Shown here: positions 44,850-55,620 of the stretch, piece by piece | Position numbering within the stretch: position 1 is the stretch's first letter | How the letters are laid out: each line of letters begins with the position of its first letter | Source of the DNA: Burkholderia sp. GAS332 | GTDB taxonomy: Bacteria > Pseudomonadota > Gammaproteobacteria > Burkholderiales > Burkholderiaceae | Direction of reading: 5' to 3' | Length of the DNA: 64,000 nt | Assembly: GCA_900142905.1 (NCBI GenBank) | Contig: FSRV01000001.1 | Span: 4,092,001 to 4,156,000 of the forward strand | Translations under genes and position numbers: made by a program | The notes under the pieces: model-generated | The model's input: the letters and a program-made list of their open reading frames with translations, nothing else | Databases searched by the model: none | Told to the model about the DNA's origin: nothing

Positions 44850-45117
44850 GCGTGGCATGCGCGGCGGGTTCCATCCCGGTTCCGCACGCGCATCCCACGA
44901 CCCACAGCCACCGTCTTTCCGTCTGAATTTGTCACTTTTAGTCAATCTGCACGCCTGCCGCCCGCGCACACCGTTCGAGCGGCGCGCGCCATGCAAGCTG
45001 CGTGTAACATGCTGACGGCCAGCTTGCAGTGAACGGCGAGTTCTGGCTAATTTGCCGATTCCGTGCGAGCGCGGGGCGCCTTGAGACCACAGGGCCACCA
45101 CCGCGGATCGCCAGTTC

Positions 45118-46338
45118 GTGAAGTCCGTCAGAGCGCGCATGCTAAAAACCAGAAAACGCATCATCATCGCCGCCGTTGTAGCCGTTGTGATCCTCGTCAT
45201 CTCGATCGGCCACGCCATCAGGAAGCGCAGCGGCGCCGTCGCCGTCGGCGCCGAGGCCCCCTCCTCCGTCGTCGAATTCGCCCCGGACGATCTCACCACC
45301 GTCAGCCGCCGCACGCTCTCCGAAACGCTGCCGCTGACCGGTTCGCTACGCGCGGTCACGCAAGCGGCGGTCAAATCCAAAGTCGCCGGCTCCGCGCTCG
45401 ACGTCATGGTGCGTGAAGGCGATTCGGTCAAGACCGGCCAGATCCTCGCCAAGATCGACGCCCGCGACTATGTCGCCCGCGCCGAACAGACCCGTGGCCA
45501 GATGGCGGCCATGGCCGGCCAACTCGACATCGCCAAACAGACACTCGACAACAACCGCGTGCTAGTCGAAAAGGGCTTCATTTCGAAAAACGCCTTCGAC
45601 ACCGCGCAAAGCCAGTATCAAATCGCGCGCGCGAATCTCGATGCGGCGAAGGCGGCGCTGGCGTCGTCGAATCTGTCTTTGGACGATACCGTCGTGCGCT
45701 CGCCGCTCGATGGACAGATCGCCTCGCGCTCGGTTGAACCGGGCGAAAAACTCGCCGTCGATACCAAGCTGTTCGATGTGGTTGATCTGCGCACACTCGA
45801 ACTGGAAGCGCCAGTGCCGGTCGGCGAGATCGGCCGCGTTCGCATCGGCCAGCCGATCCAGATCGCTTTCGACGGTATCGACACCCCCATCCAGGGCGCG
45901 ATCACGCGCATCAACCCGGCCGCGCAAGCCGGCTCGCGTTCGATCATGGTGTATGTGCAAGTCGCCAACCCATCGGGCACGCTGCGGGTCGGCATGTTCG
46001 GCGCCGGCACGATCTCGGTCGGCAGCCGGCAGAACGTGCTGGTCGTCCCGGCCACCGCCATCCGTACAGACGGCACGCGTCACAGCGTCTATGCGCTCGT
46101 CAACGGCAAGCTGGTCGAGCAAGCGGTAGAGACCGGCGCGACCGGCGATGCCGACGGCAACACATGGACCGAGATCGTCGGCGGCCCTTTGGCGCTTGGC
46201 CAGCAGATCGTGAAGAACAATCTCGGCTCATTGCGAATCGGCAGCACGGTGCATGTGGTGCAGCCCGCTCAGCCAAGGCAGCCTGGACAAGCTGCACCGC
46301 AAGCGGCCAGCGTGCCGAGCGCAAGCAACGCGCGCTGA
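45118..46338 (+). CDS. RND efflux periplasmic adaptor (membrane fusion protein)
   Basis: 406 residues from a GTG at 45118; an ATG at 45139 (MLKTRKRIIIAAVV) is also possible. One N-terminal membrane anchor (about 12-30), then lipoyl halves (AAVKSKVAGSALDVMVREGDSVKTGQILAKID and SPLDGQIASRSVEPGEKLAVD) flanking a coiled-coil hairpin (about 125-190), and beta-barrel domains after. A Gln/Pro-rich tail ends the protein. It bridges the RND pump, encoded 15 bases downstream, to an outer-membrane channel. Confidence 0.9.
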   Translation: MKSVRARMLKTRKRIIIAAVVAVVILVISIGHAIRKRSGAVAVGAEAPSSVVEFAPDDLTTVSRRTLSETLPLTGSLRAVTQAAVKSKVAGSALDVMVREGDSVKTGQILAKIDARDYVARAEQTRGQMAAMAGQLDIAKQTLDNNRVLVEKGFISKNAFDTAQSQYQIARANLDAAKAALASSNLSLDDTVVRSPLDGQIASRSVEPGEKLAVDTKLFDVVDLRTLELEAPVPVGEIGRVRIGQPIQIAFDGIDTPIQGAITRINPAAQAGSRSIMVYVQVANPSGTLRVGMFGAGTISVGSRQNVLVVPATAIRTDGTRHSVYALVNGKLVEQAVETGATGDADGNTWTEIVGGPLALGQQIVKNNLGSLRIGSTVHVVQPAQPRQPGQAAPQAASVPSASNAR

Positions 46339-46353
46339 CCGGAGCCCTCGCCT

Positions 46354-49300
46354 ATGTGGTTCACCCGCATCAGCATCGGCAACCCGGTGCTCGCCACGAT
46401 GATGATGATGGCGCTTCTCGTCATGGGGCTGTTCTCTTATCAGCGGCTCAAAGTCGATCAGTTCCCGGACATCGCGTTCCCTGTCGTCGTGGTGCAGACC
46501 GCGTATCCGGGGGCGTCGCCGGAATCGGTCGAATCGGACGTCACGCGCAAGATCGAGGAAGCGGTCAACACGATCAGCGGCATCGACGAAATCACTTCGC
46601 GTTCGTACGACGCGCAGTCGGTCGTGATCGTGCAATTCGATCTTTCGGTGGATGCGGTGCAGGCCGCCCAGGACGTGCGCGACAAAATCGCGCTGATCCG
46701 CCCCGATCTGCGCGACGGCGTGAAGGACCCGCGTGTGCTGCGCTATGACCCGTCGGATATGCCGATCATCACAGTGGCCATCTCGAACGCGCCGGGCGCG
46801 TCGTTGTCCACGCGCGATCTCACCACCGTCGCCGATCAGATCGTGCGCAAGCGGCTCGAAACGGTGCGCGGCGTCGGCTCGGTCTCGCTGGTGGGCGGCG
46901 TGAAGCGGCAGGTGCAGATCGACGTGAATCCGGAGAAGCTGCAGGCGCTTTCGATCGGCGTCGATCAGGTGATCCGTGCGGTGCAGAACGAGAATCAGGA
47001 GATTCCGGCTGGGCCGCTCACATCGAGCAATGTCGAACAGACCGTGCAGGTCAAAGGCCGTTTCGAGAAACCGGACGACTTCAAACGCATCATCGTCGCG
47101 CGGCGCGGCGCACAGTCGGCGATCCCGACTGCTTCATCGACGACGCAACCGGTCACGCTCGATCAGGTCGCCGATGTGGTGGACGGTCAGCAGGAACCCG
47201 ACAGCATGGCGTTGCTCAATGGCCAGCGCGCGCTGTTCCTGTCGATCATCAAGGCGCAGGGTGAGAACACCGTCGACGTCGCGCACGGCGTGCGTGACGC
47301 CGTCGCCCTTCTGCAACCGCAACTGCCACCCGGCGTCAAACTCGATATCACCGACGATTCGTCGATCAACATCGAAGAAAGCGTCAACGAAGTGAAGCGC
47401 ACCTTGCTCGAAGGCGCGCTTCTGACGGTGCTGATCGTGTTCCTGTTCCTCGGTTCGTGGCGCAGCACGGTGATTACCGGCCTCACGCTGCCGATCGCGC
47501 TGATCGGCACCTTCGCGGTGATGTACGCGTGCGGCTTCACGATTAACGTGATCACGCTGATGGCGCTGTCCTTATGCGTCGGCTTGTTGATCGACGACGC
47601 GATCGTGGTGCGCGAGAACATCGTGCGGCACGTGCAACTCGGCGCCGATCACCGCACGGCTGCGCTCGACGGCACCAAGGAAATCGCGCTCGCCGTGCTG
47701 GCGACCACCTTCTCGATCGTCGCGGTGTTTCTGCCGGTGGGCTTCATGGGCGGCATTATCGGCCGCTTCTTCCATCAGTTCGGCATCACGGTGGCCGCCG
47801 CCGTGCTGATCTCGATGTTCGTGTCGTTCACGCTCGACCCGATGCTGTCCTCTATCTGGCCCGACCCCGATCTGCACGATGCGGATACCGGCCGCAAAGG
47901 CTATCGCTATGGACGCATCATCGAACGTTCCCTGCATCTGTTCGACAAGCAGATCGACCAGCTCACCGCCTTCTATCAGCGCCTGCTCGGCTGGTCGCTG
48001 AAGCATCGCGCGATCACACTGGTCGTGGCGGCGGCCACGTTCTTCGGCAGCCTGTTTCTGGTGCCGTTCGTCGGCACCGAGTTCGTGCCGAATGCGGACT
48101 TCTCCGAAACGCAGATCGGCTTGAACACCCCGGTGGGCACCTCGCTCGAAGCCACGTCGGAGAAAGTGAAGCAGGTGCAGGCGATTCTCGCCACCTACCC
48201 CGAAGTGCGCTTCAGCTACGCAACGGTCAACTCGGGCAACACGCAAGGCAAAAACACCGCGCTGATCACCGTGCGCCTGAAAGACCGGCGCGACCGCACG
48301 CGCGGCATGGTCGAATTGAACGATGCGTTTCGCGCGCGGCTCGCCTCGGTGGCGGGTGTCTCGATCACCGAAATCGGCATGCCCGACGGCGCCGGCAGCA
48401 CGAAAGCGATCCAGTTGAGCTTGCAGGGCGACAACATCGACGAACTGCGCCGGCTTTCGGATGCGGCACAGGCACGGATGGCAAAAATCCCGGGCCTCGT
48501 CGACCTCGATTCGAGTCTCAAGGCGGACAAGCCGATCGTCGCGATCAATGTGAAGCGCGAACTGGCGTCTGACCTCGGCGTGGGTGTGGCCGATATCGGC
48601 ACCGCGTTGCGGCCGCTGCTCTCGGGCGACGCCATCAGCACATGGCGCGCACCCGACGACCAGGACTACGACGTCAGCGTGCGCTTGCCGCGCTCGCAGC
48701 GTCAGGACGTCGACGATCTCGCCAAGCTGATGATCGCAACCAACCGCACCGACGCGAACGGCGCGCCCGTGCTGGTGCCGCTGAGGCAGATCGCGGATAT
48801 CGTCAAGACGACCGGTCCCGATGTGTTGAACCGGCGCGACCTGCAACGTGAAGTGATGCTGTCGGCGAACGTGAATGGCCGCTCGCCCGGCGAAGTCGCC
48901 TCGGACGTCGCCAAGACGCTCGACGCGATGCATCTGCCGGCGGGCTACCACTATCGATTCGAAGGCTCGACCAAGAGCATGAACGAATCGTTCGTGTACG
49001 CGGTAGAGGCGCTGGCGCTCGCGGTAATCTTCATCTACATGATTCTTGCGTCGCAGTTCGCGAGCTTCGCGCAGCCGCTCGCGATCATGGCATCGCTGCC
49101 GCTTACGTTGATCGGCGTGCTGATCGCGCTGCTTCTGTTCGGCAGTACCTTGAACATGTTTTCGATCATCGGCTTCGTGATGCTGATGGGTCTCGTGACG
49201 AAGAACGCGATTTTGCTGATCGACTTCGCGAATCAGGCGCGGCGCGGCACCCTGCTCGACGCGTCCGGCAAGGGCCGCGTCATGGAGCGGCGTGAAGCGT

Positions 49301-49563
49301 TGCTCGAAGCGGCGCGGGTGCGTCTGCGGCCGATTTTGATGACTACGCTGGCGATGATCTTCGGCATGCTGCCGCTGGCGGCGGCGCTCGGAGAAGGCGG
49401 CGAGCAACGCGGTCCGCTCGGGCAGACGGTGATTGGCGGCGTGATCACGTCGTCGATTCTGACGCTGGTGGTGGTGCCGGTGGTCTACACGGTGCTGGAG
49501 GATTGGGCGGATTGGCTGCGGAAAAAATTCAGCAAAGTCAGCGCCGTCAAACTGGAGCAATAG
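46354..49563 (+). CDS. RND efflux transporter permease
   Basis: 1069 residues, the normal AcrB-family length, with N-terminal [32 protein letters not shown] and twelve predicted helices separated by two large periplasmic loops. The proton-relay Asp pair lies in [20 protein letters not shown] (helix 4, about 397-416). The segment around 560-640 shows the second half repeat ([20 protein letters not shown]). The substrate is probably a drug or other hydrophobic compound and cannot be specified. No outer membrane channel is adjacent; a TolC-type gene lies 12 kb downstream. Confidence 0.92.
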   Translation: MWFTRISIGNPVLATMMMMALLVMGLFSYQRLKVDQFPDIAFPVVVVQTAYPGASPESVESDVTRKIEEAVNTISGIDEITSRSYDAQSVVIVQFDLSVDAVQAAQDVRDKIALIRPDLRDGVKDPRVLRYDPSDMPIITVAISNAPGASLSTRDLTTVADQIVRKRLETVRGVGSVSLVGGVKRQVQIDVNPEKLQALSIGVDQVIRAVQNENQEIPAGPLTSSNVEQTVQVKGRFEKPDDFKRIIVARRGAQSAIPTASSTTQPVTLDQVADVVDGQQEPDSMALLNGQRALFLSIIKAQGENTVDVAHGVRDAVALLQPQLPPGVKLDITDDSSINIEESVNEVKRTLLEGALLTVLIVFLFLGSWRSTVITGLTLPIALIGTFAVMYACGFTINVITLMALSLCVGLLIDDAIVVRENIVRHVQLGADHRTAALDGTKEIALAVLATTFSIVAVFLPVGFMGGIIGRFFHQFGITVAAAVLISMFVSFTLDPMLSSIWPDPDLHDADTGRKGYRYGRIIERSLHLFDKQIDQLTAFYQRLLGWSLKHRAITLVVAAATFFGSLFLVPFVGTEFVPNADFSETQIGLNTPVGTSLEATSEKVKQVQAILATYPEVRFSYATVNSGNTQGKNTALITVRLKDRRDRTRGMVELNDAFRARLASVAGVSITEIGMPDGAGSTKAIQLSLQGDNIDELRRLSDAAQARMAKIPGLVDLDSSLKADKPIVAINVKRELASDLGVGVADIGTALRPLLSGDAISTWRAPDDQDYDVSVRLPRSQRQDVDDLAKLMIATNRTDANGAPVLVPLRQIADIVKTTGPDVLNRRDLQREVMLSANVNGRSPGEVASDVAKTLDAMHLPAGYHYRFEGSTKSMNESFVYAVEALALAVIFIYMILASQFASFAQPLAIMASLPLTLIGVLIALLLFGSTLNMFSIIGFVMLMGLVTKNAILLIDFANQARRGTLLDASGKGRVMERREALLEAARVRLRPILMTTLAMIFGMLPLAAALGEGGEQRGPLGQTVIGGVITSSILTLVVVPVVYTVLEDWADWLRKKFSKVSAVKLEQ

Positions 49564-49657
49564 CCGCGATTGATCACGCGGACGCCGCGCATCCGGCGGT
49601 CGCCGCACTTGCCGGTGTGCTGTTCAAGAAGAGCCTCGTCACCCGTTCCCGACCCGC

Positions 49658-50551
49658 TCAAGCGCTGCCGGATATGCCTAGGAACGCATCCCGGAAAGCT
49701 GACAACGTCCGGTCGGATCCATCGGCGAAGTCGTCCAGCATCTGAACGACGGCACGGGCCAGCATGTCACGCCTCAGCGTGTCGTACACGGCCTCGTCCG
49801 AGAGGATTGCCGAGACGGCATCGAACGTTACGGCCGAAGCAATCTGTCGCGATTCGCGGCCAAGCAGCGCCGACGCCGCAAGACCCATATCGAAATCATG
49901 CAACTCGAGCAGGTCTCCACCGTCCACCCAGATGCGATCCGCATTGCCTGCGTCGCAGTAGTTGCGAAGAATCAGAAGCAGGTCCGATGCATCGGTATTC
50001 TTGGAGGCACGCCGGTCGTGCCATGCAAGAATTTTTAGAAGCGCAAGGCACGGCAGGCTCACAACCGGCACCACGAGGCGTTCACCAATGTCTATCTCGA
50101 CAGACGTATCGACGGCCTCCCGGAATCCGAGAACATTCATCACAACGTCGCCCCGGGGCGGCCAGGTGACCGAACCTTCAGGGGCCTCGAGATCGCCGAA
50201 CGGAACCAGGTCCAACGGCACCGGCCGACCGACGTCCGGATCATCAAAAACCAGGGTGTGCTGCGCCTTGATACTCGCCCTGAAGAGTCCTGTCTGCTCG
50301 AGCCCGGCGATCAGGGCGCCATACGCATCCCAGCTGATCGCACAAACCGCAACGTCGACGTCGCGCGTGGCACGCTCCGCGCGAATGCCGTGCACATGCC
50401 AAAGCACGAGATCCCGTGCGGTTGCGCCTGCCACAACAAACTTCACGCCGAGCTGATGCGCGGCCTCCTGGACCCTGGCAAGCAGCGCTGCGGTGACTGG
50501 ATGCACGGGCCGCGCTTCGGCAACCTTAAGGCTGGGTAATGTACTGCTCAT
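49658..50551 (-). CDS. AbiEii-like nucleotidyltransferase (putative toxin)
   Basis: 297 residues. A nucleotidyltransferase core is visible: GATARDLVL (about 42-50), RDVDVAV (about 63-69) with two metal-binding Asp, and a third acidic strand PVPLDLVPFGD (about 109-119). LLKILAWHDRRASKNTDASDLLLIL resembles the family's central region. AbiEii toxins are nucleotidyltransferases paired with an AbiEi antitoxin; the upstream gene overlaps this start by 26 bases. Toxicity is inferred. It is convergent with the RND gene. Confidence 0.8.
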   Translation of the reverse strand: MSSTLPSLKVAEARPVHPVTAALLARVQEAAHQLGVKFVVAGATARDLVLWHVHGIRAERATRDVDVAVCAISWDAYGALIAGLEQTGLFRASIKAQHTLVFDDPDVGRPVPLDLVPFGDLEAPEGSVTWPPRGDVVMNVLGFREAVDTSVEIDIGERLVVPVVSLPCLALLKILAWHDRRASKNTDASDLLLILRNYCDAGNADRIWVDGGDLLELHDFDMGLAASALLGRESRQIASAVTFDAVSAILSDEAVYDTLRRDMLARAVVQMLDDFADGSDRTLSAFRDAFLGISGSA

Positions 50552-51590
50552 AGATTTGCGTGGCGGTGGAAAGATTACGGCTATCGCCCGAGGCGACGAG
50601 GTCCGCGTAGATGAGGAACGGGTGAACTAGCGGCAGGCGGCCAGGTTCCGTCCAGCCACGCTCAAGAGACTCCGGCCAGAATGATTCAAGGATCTCGACA
50701 TCGCCACGTGGATCAGGGCGCAACCGAGCGTTCAGCAAGAACTGACTGCCTAGCGGAGCACGGCTGTACAGGGTGACGTTCGCGGCCTTCAGTTCATGCG
50801 TCAGGATGTCGGCCGCCGACTCGCCACCGAGTCGAGCGTCGAAACTTGCGAAGTCGAACACGCGCCACCAGTCAGGCGTCGTGCTCGCGAAGCGCCGCGC
50901 ACCGAGTTTGAATCGCAGGCGGGTCTGATAGAGGCTGGCCCACTCGAAGACAAATTTCTGCCAGTCGGGAAAGATGCGCTCGCCGCTGCTCTTCAGCGCG
51001 ACAAGCCCACGGAACTGCAGATCGTCGATGACCTGGTTTGCCGTGCTCAATGCCACGCCAGAGGCCTGGGCGATAGTTCTATACGGCTGCGAGACGAGGC
51101 CAGGCTGTGTCGCTATAGCGAACATCACCTGCAGTCCTTTGCGCGTGGTGGCACGCCCTGTCTGCGGCTTTTGCGCATGCCGCGGTTTTGGCCGGCCGCT
51201 GATCATGACCATACCTTCAGGCTCGCTCAGAAACGCGTTACCCGCCGCGTCCAGAAACGGCACGTTCTGCTCGATCAGACGGCCGGCGAGTTCCGGGTCG
51301 ACGTGGGGCGCGACCAGCATGAGCGGGCGCTGGGGCGAACGCGGCTTCATTGTATGGGGACGATGTTGCCCGAGAATAATGTTCGCGATATCCACTGCGC
51401 TCGCCCGTGTCTTGATAAGCACAGGCATCGCAAATTTCCGTCCGGATAGGTCGAATTCAATGGCGGCGTCGCCGTACGGAACGACTTTACGAACCGGCTT
51501 CGCCGTGTAGATGCCGGTCGAGCGTTCGAATGCATCGCACGCTTCTTCGAGAATCTGCGTTTCAAGAAACGAATTGGCAGGGTGCGGCAT
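50526..51590 (-). CDS. AbiEi-like type IV antitoxin / transcriptional regulator
   Basis: 354 residues from the ATG at 51590 (MPHPANSFLE); an 89-codon upstream extension crosses the operator region and is not real. A central winged helix (about 151-200: QPYRTIAQASGVALSTANQVIDDLQFRGLV) sits between an N-terminal alpha/beta domain and a C-terminal domain that includes the PFLIYADLVASGD segment seen in AbiEi_2-type proteins. It probably represses the operon through TGTACGATTTT sites upstream and neutralises the downstream nucleotidyltransferase. Confidence 0.78.
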   Translation of the reverse strand: MPHPANSFLETQILEEACDAFERSTGIYTAKPVRKVVPYGDAAIEFDLSGRKFAMPVLIKTRASAVDIANIILGQHRPHTMKPRSPQRPLMLVAPHVDPELAGRLIEQNVPFLDAAGNAFLSEPEGMVMISGRPKPRHAQKPQTGRATTRKGLQVMFAIATQPGLVSQPYRTIAQASGVALSTANQVIDDLQFRGLVALKSSGERIFPDWQKFVFEWASLYQTRLRFKLGARRFASTTPDWWRVFDFASFDARLGGESAADILTHELKAANVTLYSRAPLGSQFLLNARLRPDPRGDVEILESFWPESLERGWTEPGRLPLVHPFLIYADLVASGDSRNLSTATQIYEQYITQP

Positions 51591-51600
51591 GGTGTACTCG

Positions 51601-51654
51601 TGTACGATTTTTATTAATGTATCATAAAATCGTACATGCTCTAAAAATCGTACA
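51601..51654. promoter_or_regulatory. three-copy operator motif upstream of the AbiEi-like gene
   Basis: TGTACGATTTT at 51601-51611, its exact complement AAAATCGTACA at 51626-51636, and a second AAAATCGTACA at 51644-51654. The first two form an inverted repeat centred 14 bases apart, immediately upstream of the start codon at 51590; the region is strongly AT-rich. Typical of autoregulated toxin-antitoxin promoters; binding is inferred. Confidence 0.75.
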
Positions 51655-51833
51655 TGTTTTCGACTCACGACCCGTGGCCGCCCCTTCCCGATGGTCCGCA
51701 AACGCGGCGAGATAATCCCTGGCGCATGAGGTAATGCGCACGCACCCCGGCACAGCTCATCAACCGCCAACAGGCAAGCAGCGCCGCGGATTGCTGTTAA
51801 AGTGCATACCTTCAATTTGCCGTTTCCCTCATC

Positions 51834-52094
51834 ATGCGCACCACCCGAGCCATCCACGCAGTCGAACGGCTGAAAACCCGCAGCGGCAATCCGCAGTTCG
51901 CCGCGATCAGCCTGTCAGGCGGCCTGTTTTACCTGGTCGACAAATCAAGCGGCACGGACAAGAAAGTCTCCGATCCGCTGACGCTCGACGACTTCGTCAA
52001 ATTCGTCGACGGATTCGGACCGCCAAAACCGCGCAAGGCCAGCAAGCTCGATATAGCGTTCGAAGCGCAGCTCAAGAAGAGCAAGGGCAGCTAG
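51834..52094 (+). CDS. small hypothetical protein
   Basis: 86 residues, basic, with the ordered-looking core NPQFAAISLSGGLFYLVDKSSG and LTLDDFVKFVDGFGPPK and a Lys-rich tail. I do not recognise a family. The frame ends 38 bases before the J-domain gene and both read in the same direction, suggesting a two-gene unit. It is divergent from the AbiE-like pair. Confidence 0.6.
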   Translation: MRTTRAIHAVERLKTRSGNPQFAAISLSGGLFYLVDKSSGTDKKVSDPLTLDDFVKFVDGFGPPKPRKASKLDIAFEAQLKKSKGS

Positions 52095-52132
52095 GCAGCG
52101 CCCCCCATTTGACGACCGCAGATATCCGCTCC

Positions 52133-53221
52133 ATGACCAAGACAAGCACCAAGTCTGTCAGCATCGCACCGGACCACAATCAACCCACCCTGTCGAAGGG
52201 CCAGAAAGCGTTCAACACGCTGATCAAACAGATCGAAAAGCGGCGTGCCAGTTTGAGCGCGTGGGAAGAGTTCGCGCCCGCGTTCCAGCAAAAGTACGTG
52301 AATGAACTGCTGCCGCTGACGCAGAAAATGCAACATTTGCGTGCGCGGATGGCGCACCTTCTCGACGAACAGAGCAACCAGAAACGTATCACGCAGACCG
52401 AACGGCGCACCCTTTCAGCATTCATTGTCGATCTGGCGGCGAGGTGTCTCGGGGAAGAAGATAGCGACGAGCTGAAAGCGCTATACAACCGGCACAGCGG
52501 GTCCGACTACGACGACGAAAGAGCGTTCGAGTTAGACGAAATGAAATCGATGCTGGAGACGGTATTAGGCGTCGAACTGGACGACATCGACATGAACTCG
52601 CCCGATGAAGTTCTGGATCGCCTGCAGGCGCATATCGAACAGGACGACGCTTCGCAAGCGGCGGAACATCAGGCGCGTCAGGCGCAACGCGCCCCAAAAA
52701 AGAAGACGGCAAAGCAAATAGCGGCCGAAGCACGCCGCGAGGAAGAAGAAGCGCAATTGAGCCGCTCGATTCGCGAGGTGTATCGAAAGCTGGCCAGCGC
52801 GCTGCATCCCGATCGCGAAAGCGATCCAGAGGAACGCAAACGGAAAACCGCGCTGATGCAACGAGTCAACGAGGCCTACAGCAAGAACAACCTGCTGCGG
52901 TTGCTCGAATTGCAACTCGAACTGGAACACATCGATCAGAACGCGCTCGATAACCTGAGCGAAGACCGCCTCAAGCATTACAACAAGATACTGAAGGAGC
53001 AGGTAGGCGAACTCGACGACGAAATTATGTTTGTCGAAATGGCGTTCAAGGAACGCTACGGGCTTGACCCGATGGCTTCCATCACGCCGAAGAAGGTAAT
53101 GCACGGGCTGACGGAGGACGTTTTTATGCTGCGGGAACAGATCGCGTCGCTCGAGTACGATCTGGTGGAGTTCCAGGACCTCGGTACGCTCAAGGCCTGG
53201 TTGAAAATCAGGCGGCGTTGA
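52133..53221 (+). CDS. J-domain-containing protein of unknown role
   Basis: 362 residues from the ATG at 52133; the frame is open further upstream but overlaps the small gene in another frame. Residues 1-185 are helical and highly charged, 187-208 very Lys/Ala/Glu-rich. A J domain follows (about 209-250: SIREVYRKLASALHPDRES, with the HPD motif at 225-227), then a further helical region to the end. J domains stimulate DnaK-type chaperones. A J domain placed centrally, with long helical flanks, is not the DnaJ or CbpA layout. Confidence 0.8.
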   Translation: MTKTSTKSVSIAPDHNQPTLSKGQKAFNTLIKQIEKRRASLSAWEEFAPAFQQKYVNELLPLTQKMQHLRARMAHLLDEQSNQKRITQTERRTLSAFIVDLAARCLGEEDSDELKALYNRHSGSDYDDERAFELDEMKSMLETVLGVELDDIDMNSPDEVLDRLQAHIEQDDASQAAEHQARQAQRAPKKKTAKQIAAEARREEEEAQLSRSIREVYRKLASALHPDRESDPEERKRKTALMQRVNEAYSKNNLLRLLELQLELEHIDQNALDNLSEDRLKHYNKILKEQVGELDDEIMFVEMAFKERYGLDPMASITPKKVMHGLTEDVFMLREQIASLEYDLVEFQDLGTLKAWLKIRRR

Positions 53222-53270
53222 AACTGAATGGCACCCTTCGCTGCCGGGTGTGCGCGTCACGGGCCCACAG

Positions 53271-54422
53271 TCAGCCAGGTTCTATTGCGCGCCACTGACC
53301 GTCCGCTGCGCTGCTTGCCAACACCGCATTGATAAAACGCAGGCCCGCCACACCGTCATCCACCGTTGTGAGCAGAAGGCTTTCGGCGGGCAATGGCTGG
53401 CCCGCATTCAACGCTTCGATCTGTAGCGCCGCATCCTTGTACAACTGCGCGAACGCTTCCAGATAACCCTCAGGATGTCCCTGTGGCACACGCGTTGCAT
53501 GCGCCGCGACCGCGCTTTTCACACGTCCGCGCATCAGGCGCTCGGCCGTTCCGCCCAGCGGCGTGAACCACAATTCGTTCGGACTCTCCTGATCGAACGC
53601 AAGACTCGCTTTCGTCCCATACACCCGCAGACGCAGCGCATTCTCCGCGCCGCTCGCCACCTGGCTCGCCCATAGCATGCCGCGCGCGCCGTTGGGATAG
53701 CGCAGCATCGCCTGCACGTGGTCGTCGATACGGCGTCCCGGCACAAACGTGTGCAACTCGGCGGATAGCGACGACGGCGTCATCCCGGTGATGAAAGCAG
53801 CGAGGTGATACGCATGCGTGCCGATGTCGCCGAGACAGCCGGCAGGACCCGCCAATGACGGATCCGTGCGCCAGCCCGCCTGTTTGTTCGTGCCGCTCGT
53901 TTCTATCGGTTCAGCCAGCCAGTCCTGCGCGTATTCGACTTGCACCACGCGTATTTCGCCGAGTGCACCGTTTTCGACGAGCTCACGAGCATGGCGTACC
54001 AATGGGTAACCGGAATACGTATGCGTCAACGCGAACAGCTTGTTCTTCTCGCGCGCGAGCTTCGCTAGGGCCTCGCCTTCCGCCAACGAAATCGCCAGCG
54101 GCTTGTCGCAGATCACATGAATACCCGCTTCGAGAAAAGCCGTCGCCACCGGTGCATGCAGATGATTCGGCGTGACGATCGCAACCGCATCGATACCGTC
54201 GTCGCGCGCGGCTTCGGCGTGCGCCATTTCGCCCCAGTCTGCATAGCTGCGTGCGATACCGGCTTCGGCAGCGCTCGCTTGCGCGCGTTGCGGATCGGAC
54301 GACAACGCGCCCGCCACCAGTTCGAACCGGTCGTCGAGCCGCGCCGCGATTCGATGCACCGCGCCGATAAACGCGCCCTGCCCGCCGCCGACCATGCCGA
54401 GCCTGAGTCTTCGTTGTGGCAT
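53271..54422 (-). CDS. Gfo/Idh/MocA family oxidoreductase
   Basis: 383 residues from the ATG at 54422, with AAGGAG 9 bases upstream. A Rossmann motif [16 protein letters not shown] (about 9-24), the signature EKP-like CDKPLA (about 109-114, Lys likely catalytic) and a C-terminal alpha/beta domain with [13 protein letters not shown]. Such enzymes oxidise or reduce sugar or inositol hydroxyls with NAD(P). It is the last gene of the LacI-led sugar operon. Substrate unknown. Confidence 0.9.
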   Translation of the reverse strand: MPQRRLRLGMVGGGQGAFIGAVHRIAARLDDRFELVAGALSSDPQRAQASAAEAGIARSYADWGEMAHAEAARDDGIDAVAIVTPNHLHAPVATAFLEAGIHVICDKPLAISLAEGEALAKLAREKNKLFALTHTYSGYPLVRHARELVENGALGEIRVVQVEYAQDWLAEPIETSGTNKQAGWRTDPSLAGPAGCLGDIGTHAYHLAAFITGMTPSSLSAELHTFVPGRRIDDHVQAMLRYPNGARGMLWASQVASGAENALRLRVYGTKASLAFDQESPNELWFTPLGGTAERLMRGRVKSAVAAHATRVPQGHPEGYLEAFAQLYKDAALQIEALNAGQPLPAESLLLTTVDDGVAGLRFINAVLASSAADGQWRAIEPG

Positions 54423-54491
54423 CGCTCTCACTCCTTAGCGATCTGCTTCTGCCGCTTCACGGCCCACGGCCCGCTTGCCTTCAGATCGCGG

Positions 54492-55541
54492 TCAAATGCC
54501 AAGCACACGCTTTAATTGTGCAGCATCCACACCGCTGCCCGCGAAATCATCGAACGCATGGTCGGCCACGCGAATGATGTGTCGGCGAATGAACTCCGCG
54601 CCTTCACGGGCGCCGTCCTGAGGATGCTTCAGCGCGCACTCCCATTCCAGCACCGCCCAGCCCGGAAAATCGTATTGCGCCATCTTCGAGAAGATCGCGC
54701 CGAAATCGATCTGCCCGTCGCCAAGGGACCGGAAACGCCCCGCGCGTTCGACCCAACCGCTATAGCCGCCATACACGCCTTGCTTGCCGTTCGGACGAAA
54801 CTCCGCGTCCTTCACATGGAACGCCTTGATGCGCTCGTGATAGATGTCGATGAAGGCGAGGTAATCGAGTTGCTGCAGCACGAAATGGCTCGGGTCGTAG
54901 AGGATGTTCGCGCGCGGGTGTTGCTTCACCGCATCCAGAAAGCGCTCGAAGGTCACGCCGTCGTGCAGGTCCTCGCCCGGATGCAGTTCGTAGCACACGT
55001 CGACGCCGGCTTCGTCGAACGCATCGAGAATCGGCGTCCAGCGGCGCGCGAGTTCGTCGAAGGCGGCTTCTATCAACCCTGCGGGACGCTGCGGCCACGG
55101 ATAGAGGTACGGCCACGCCAGCGCGCCGGAAAACGACACGTGAGTGCTCAACCCCAAACGTTGCGACGCCTTGGCCGCCAGTTTCATCTGATCGACCGCC
55201 CACTGCGTGCGTGCAGCAGGGTTGCCGCGCACATGCTGCGCCGCAAAGCCGTCGAACAACGTGTCATAGGCCGGATGCACCGCGACGAGTTGCCCTTGCA
55301 AGTGCGTCGACAGTTCGGTGATGGTCACGCCCGCGTCTTCCGCGATTTCACGCAACTCGTCGCAATAGCTCTGGCTTGCCGCCGCCTGTTCGAGATCGAT
55401 CAGGCGCGTATCGCACGGCACCTGAATCCCCTTGAAGCCAAGACTCGCCGCCCAGCCAGCCAGATGCGCGAGGTTGTCGAACGGCACCTCGTCGCCCATG
55501 AACTGGGCCAGAAAGATCGCCGGCCCTTTGATGGTTTTCAT
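54492..55541 (-). CDS. sugar phosphate isomerase/epimerase family protein (TIM barrel)
   Basis: 349 residues of AP-endonuclease-2-like TIM barrel. Metal-site residues are likely in CYELHPGEDLHDG (Glu/His, about 184), LYDPSHFVLQQLDY and AFHVKDAEF (about 250), with VLEWECA near the C-terminus. It probably isomerises or dehydrates a keto-sugar or inositol intermediate, acting with the oxidoreductase encoded 69 bases downstream. Confidence 0.87.
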   Translation of the reverse strand: MKTIKGPAIFLAQFMGDEVPFDNLAHLAGWAASLGFKGIQVPCDTRLIDLEQAAASQSYCDELREIAEDAGVTITELSTHLQGQLVAVHPAYDTLFDGFAAQHVRGNPAARTQWAVDQMKLAAKASQRLGLSTHVSFSGALAWPYLYPWPQRPAGLIEAAFDELARRWTPILDAFDEAGVDVCYELHPGEDLHDGVTFERFLDAVKQHPRANILYDPSHFVLQQLDYLAFIDIYHERIKAFHVKDAEFRPNGKQGVYGGYSGWVERAGRFRSLGDGQIDFGAIFSKMAQYDFPGWAVLEWECALKHPQDGAREGAEFIRRHIIRVADHAFDDFAGSGVDAAQLKRVLGI

Positions 55542-55620
55542 CGTACGGCTCCTCGAACTGGGGCGCGCCTGTCATGCCTCTGCGACTGAAACACGGCAAG
55601 CGCGCTCCGGATGCCATGGA

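Noticed and set aside
47572..49608. 678-codon minus-strand open frame
   Set aside because: Antisense shadow of the RND permease, which has full family length and motifs.
51734..52132. N-terminal extension of the J-domain protein
   Set aside because: It overlaps the small 86-residue gene in another frame, is Arg/Pro-rich and has no ribosome binding site. The ATG at 52133 starts the ordered protein.
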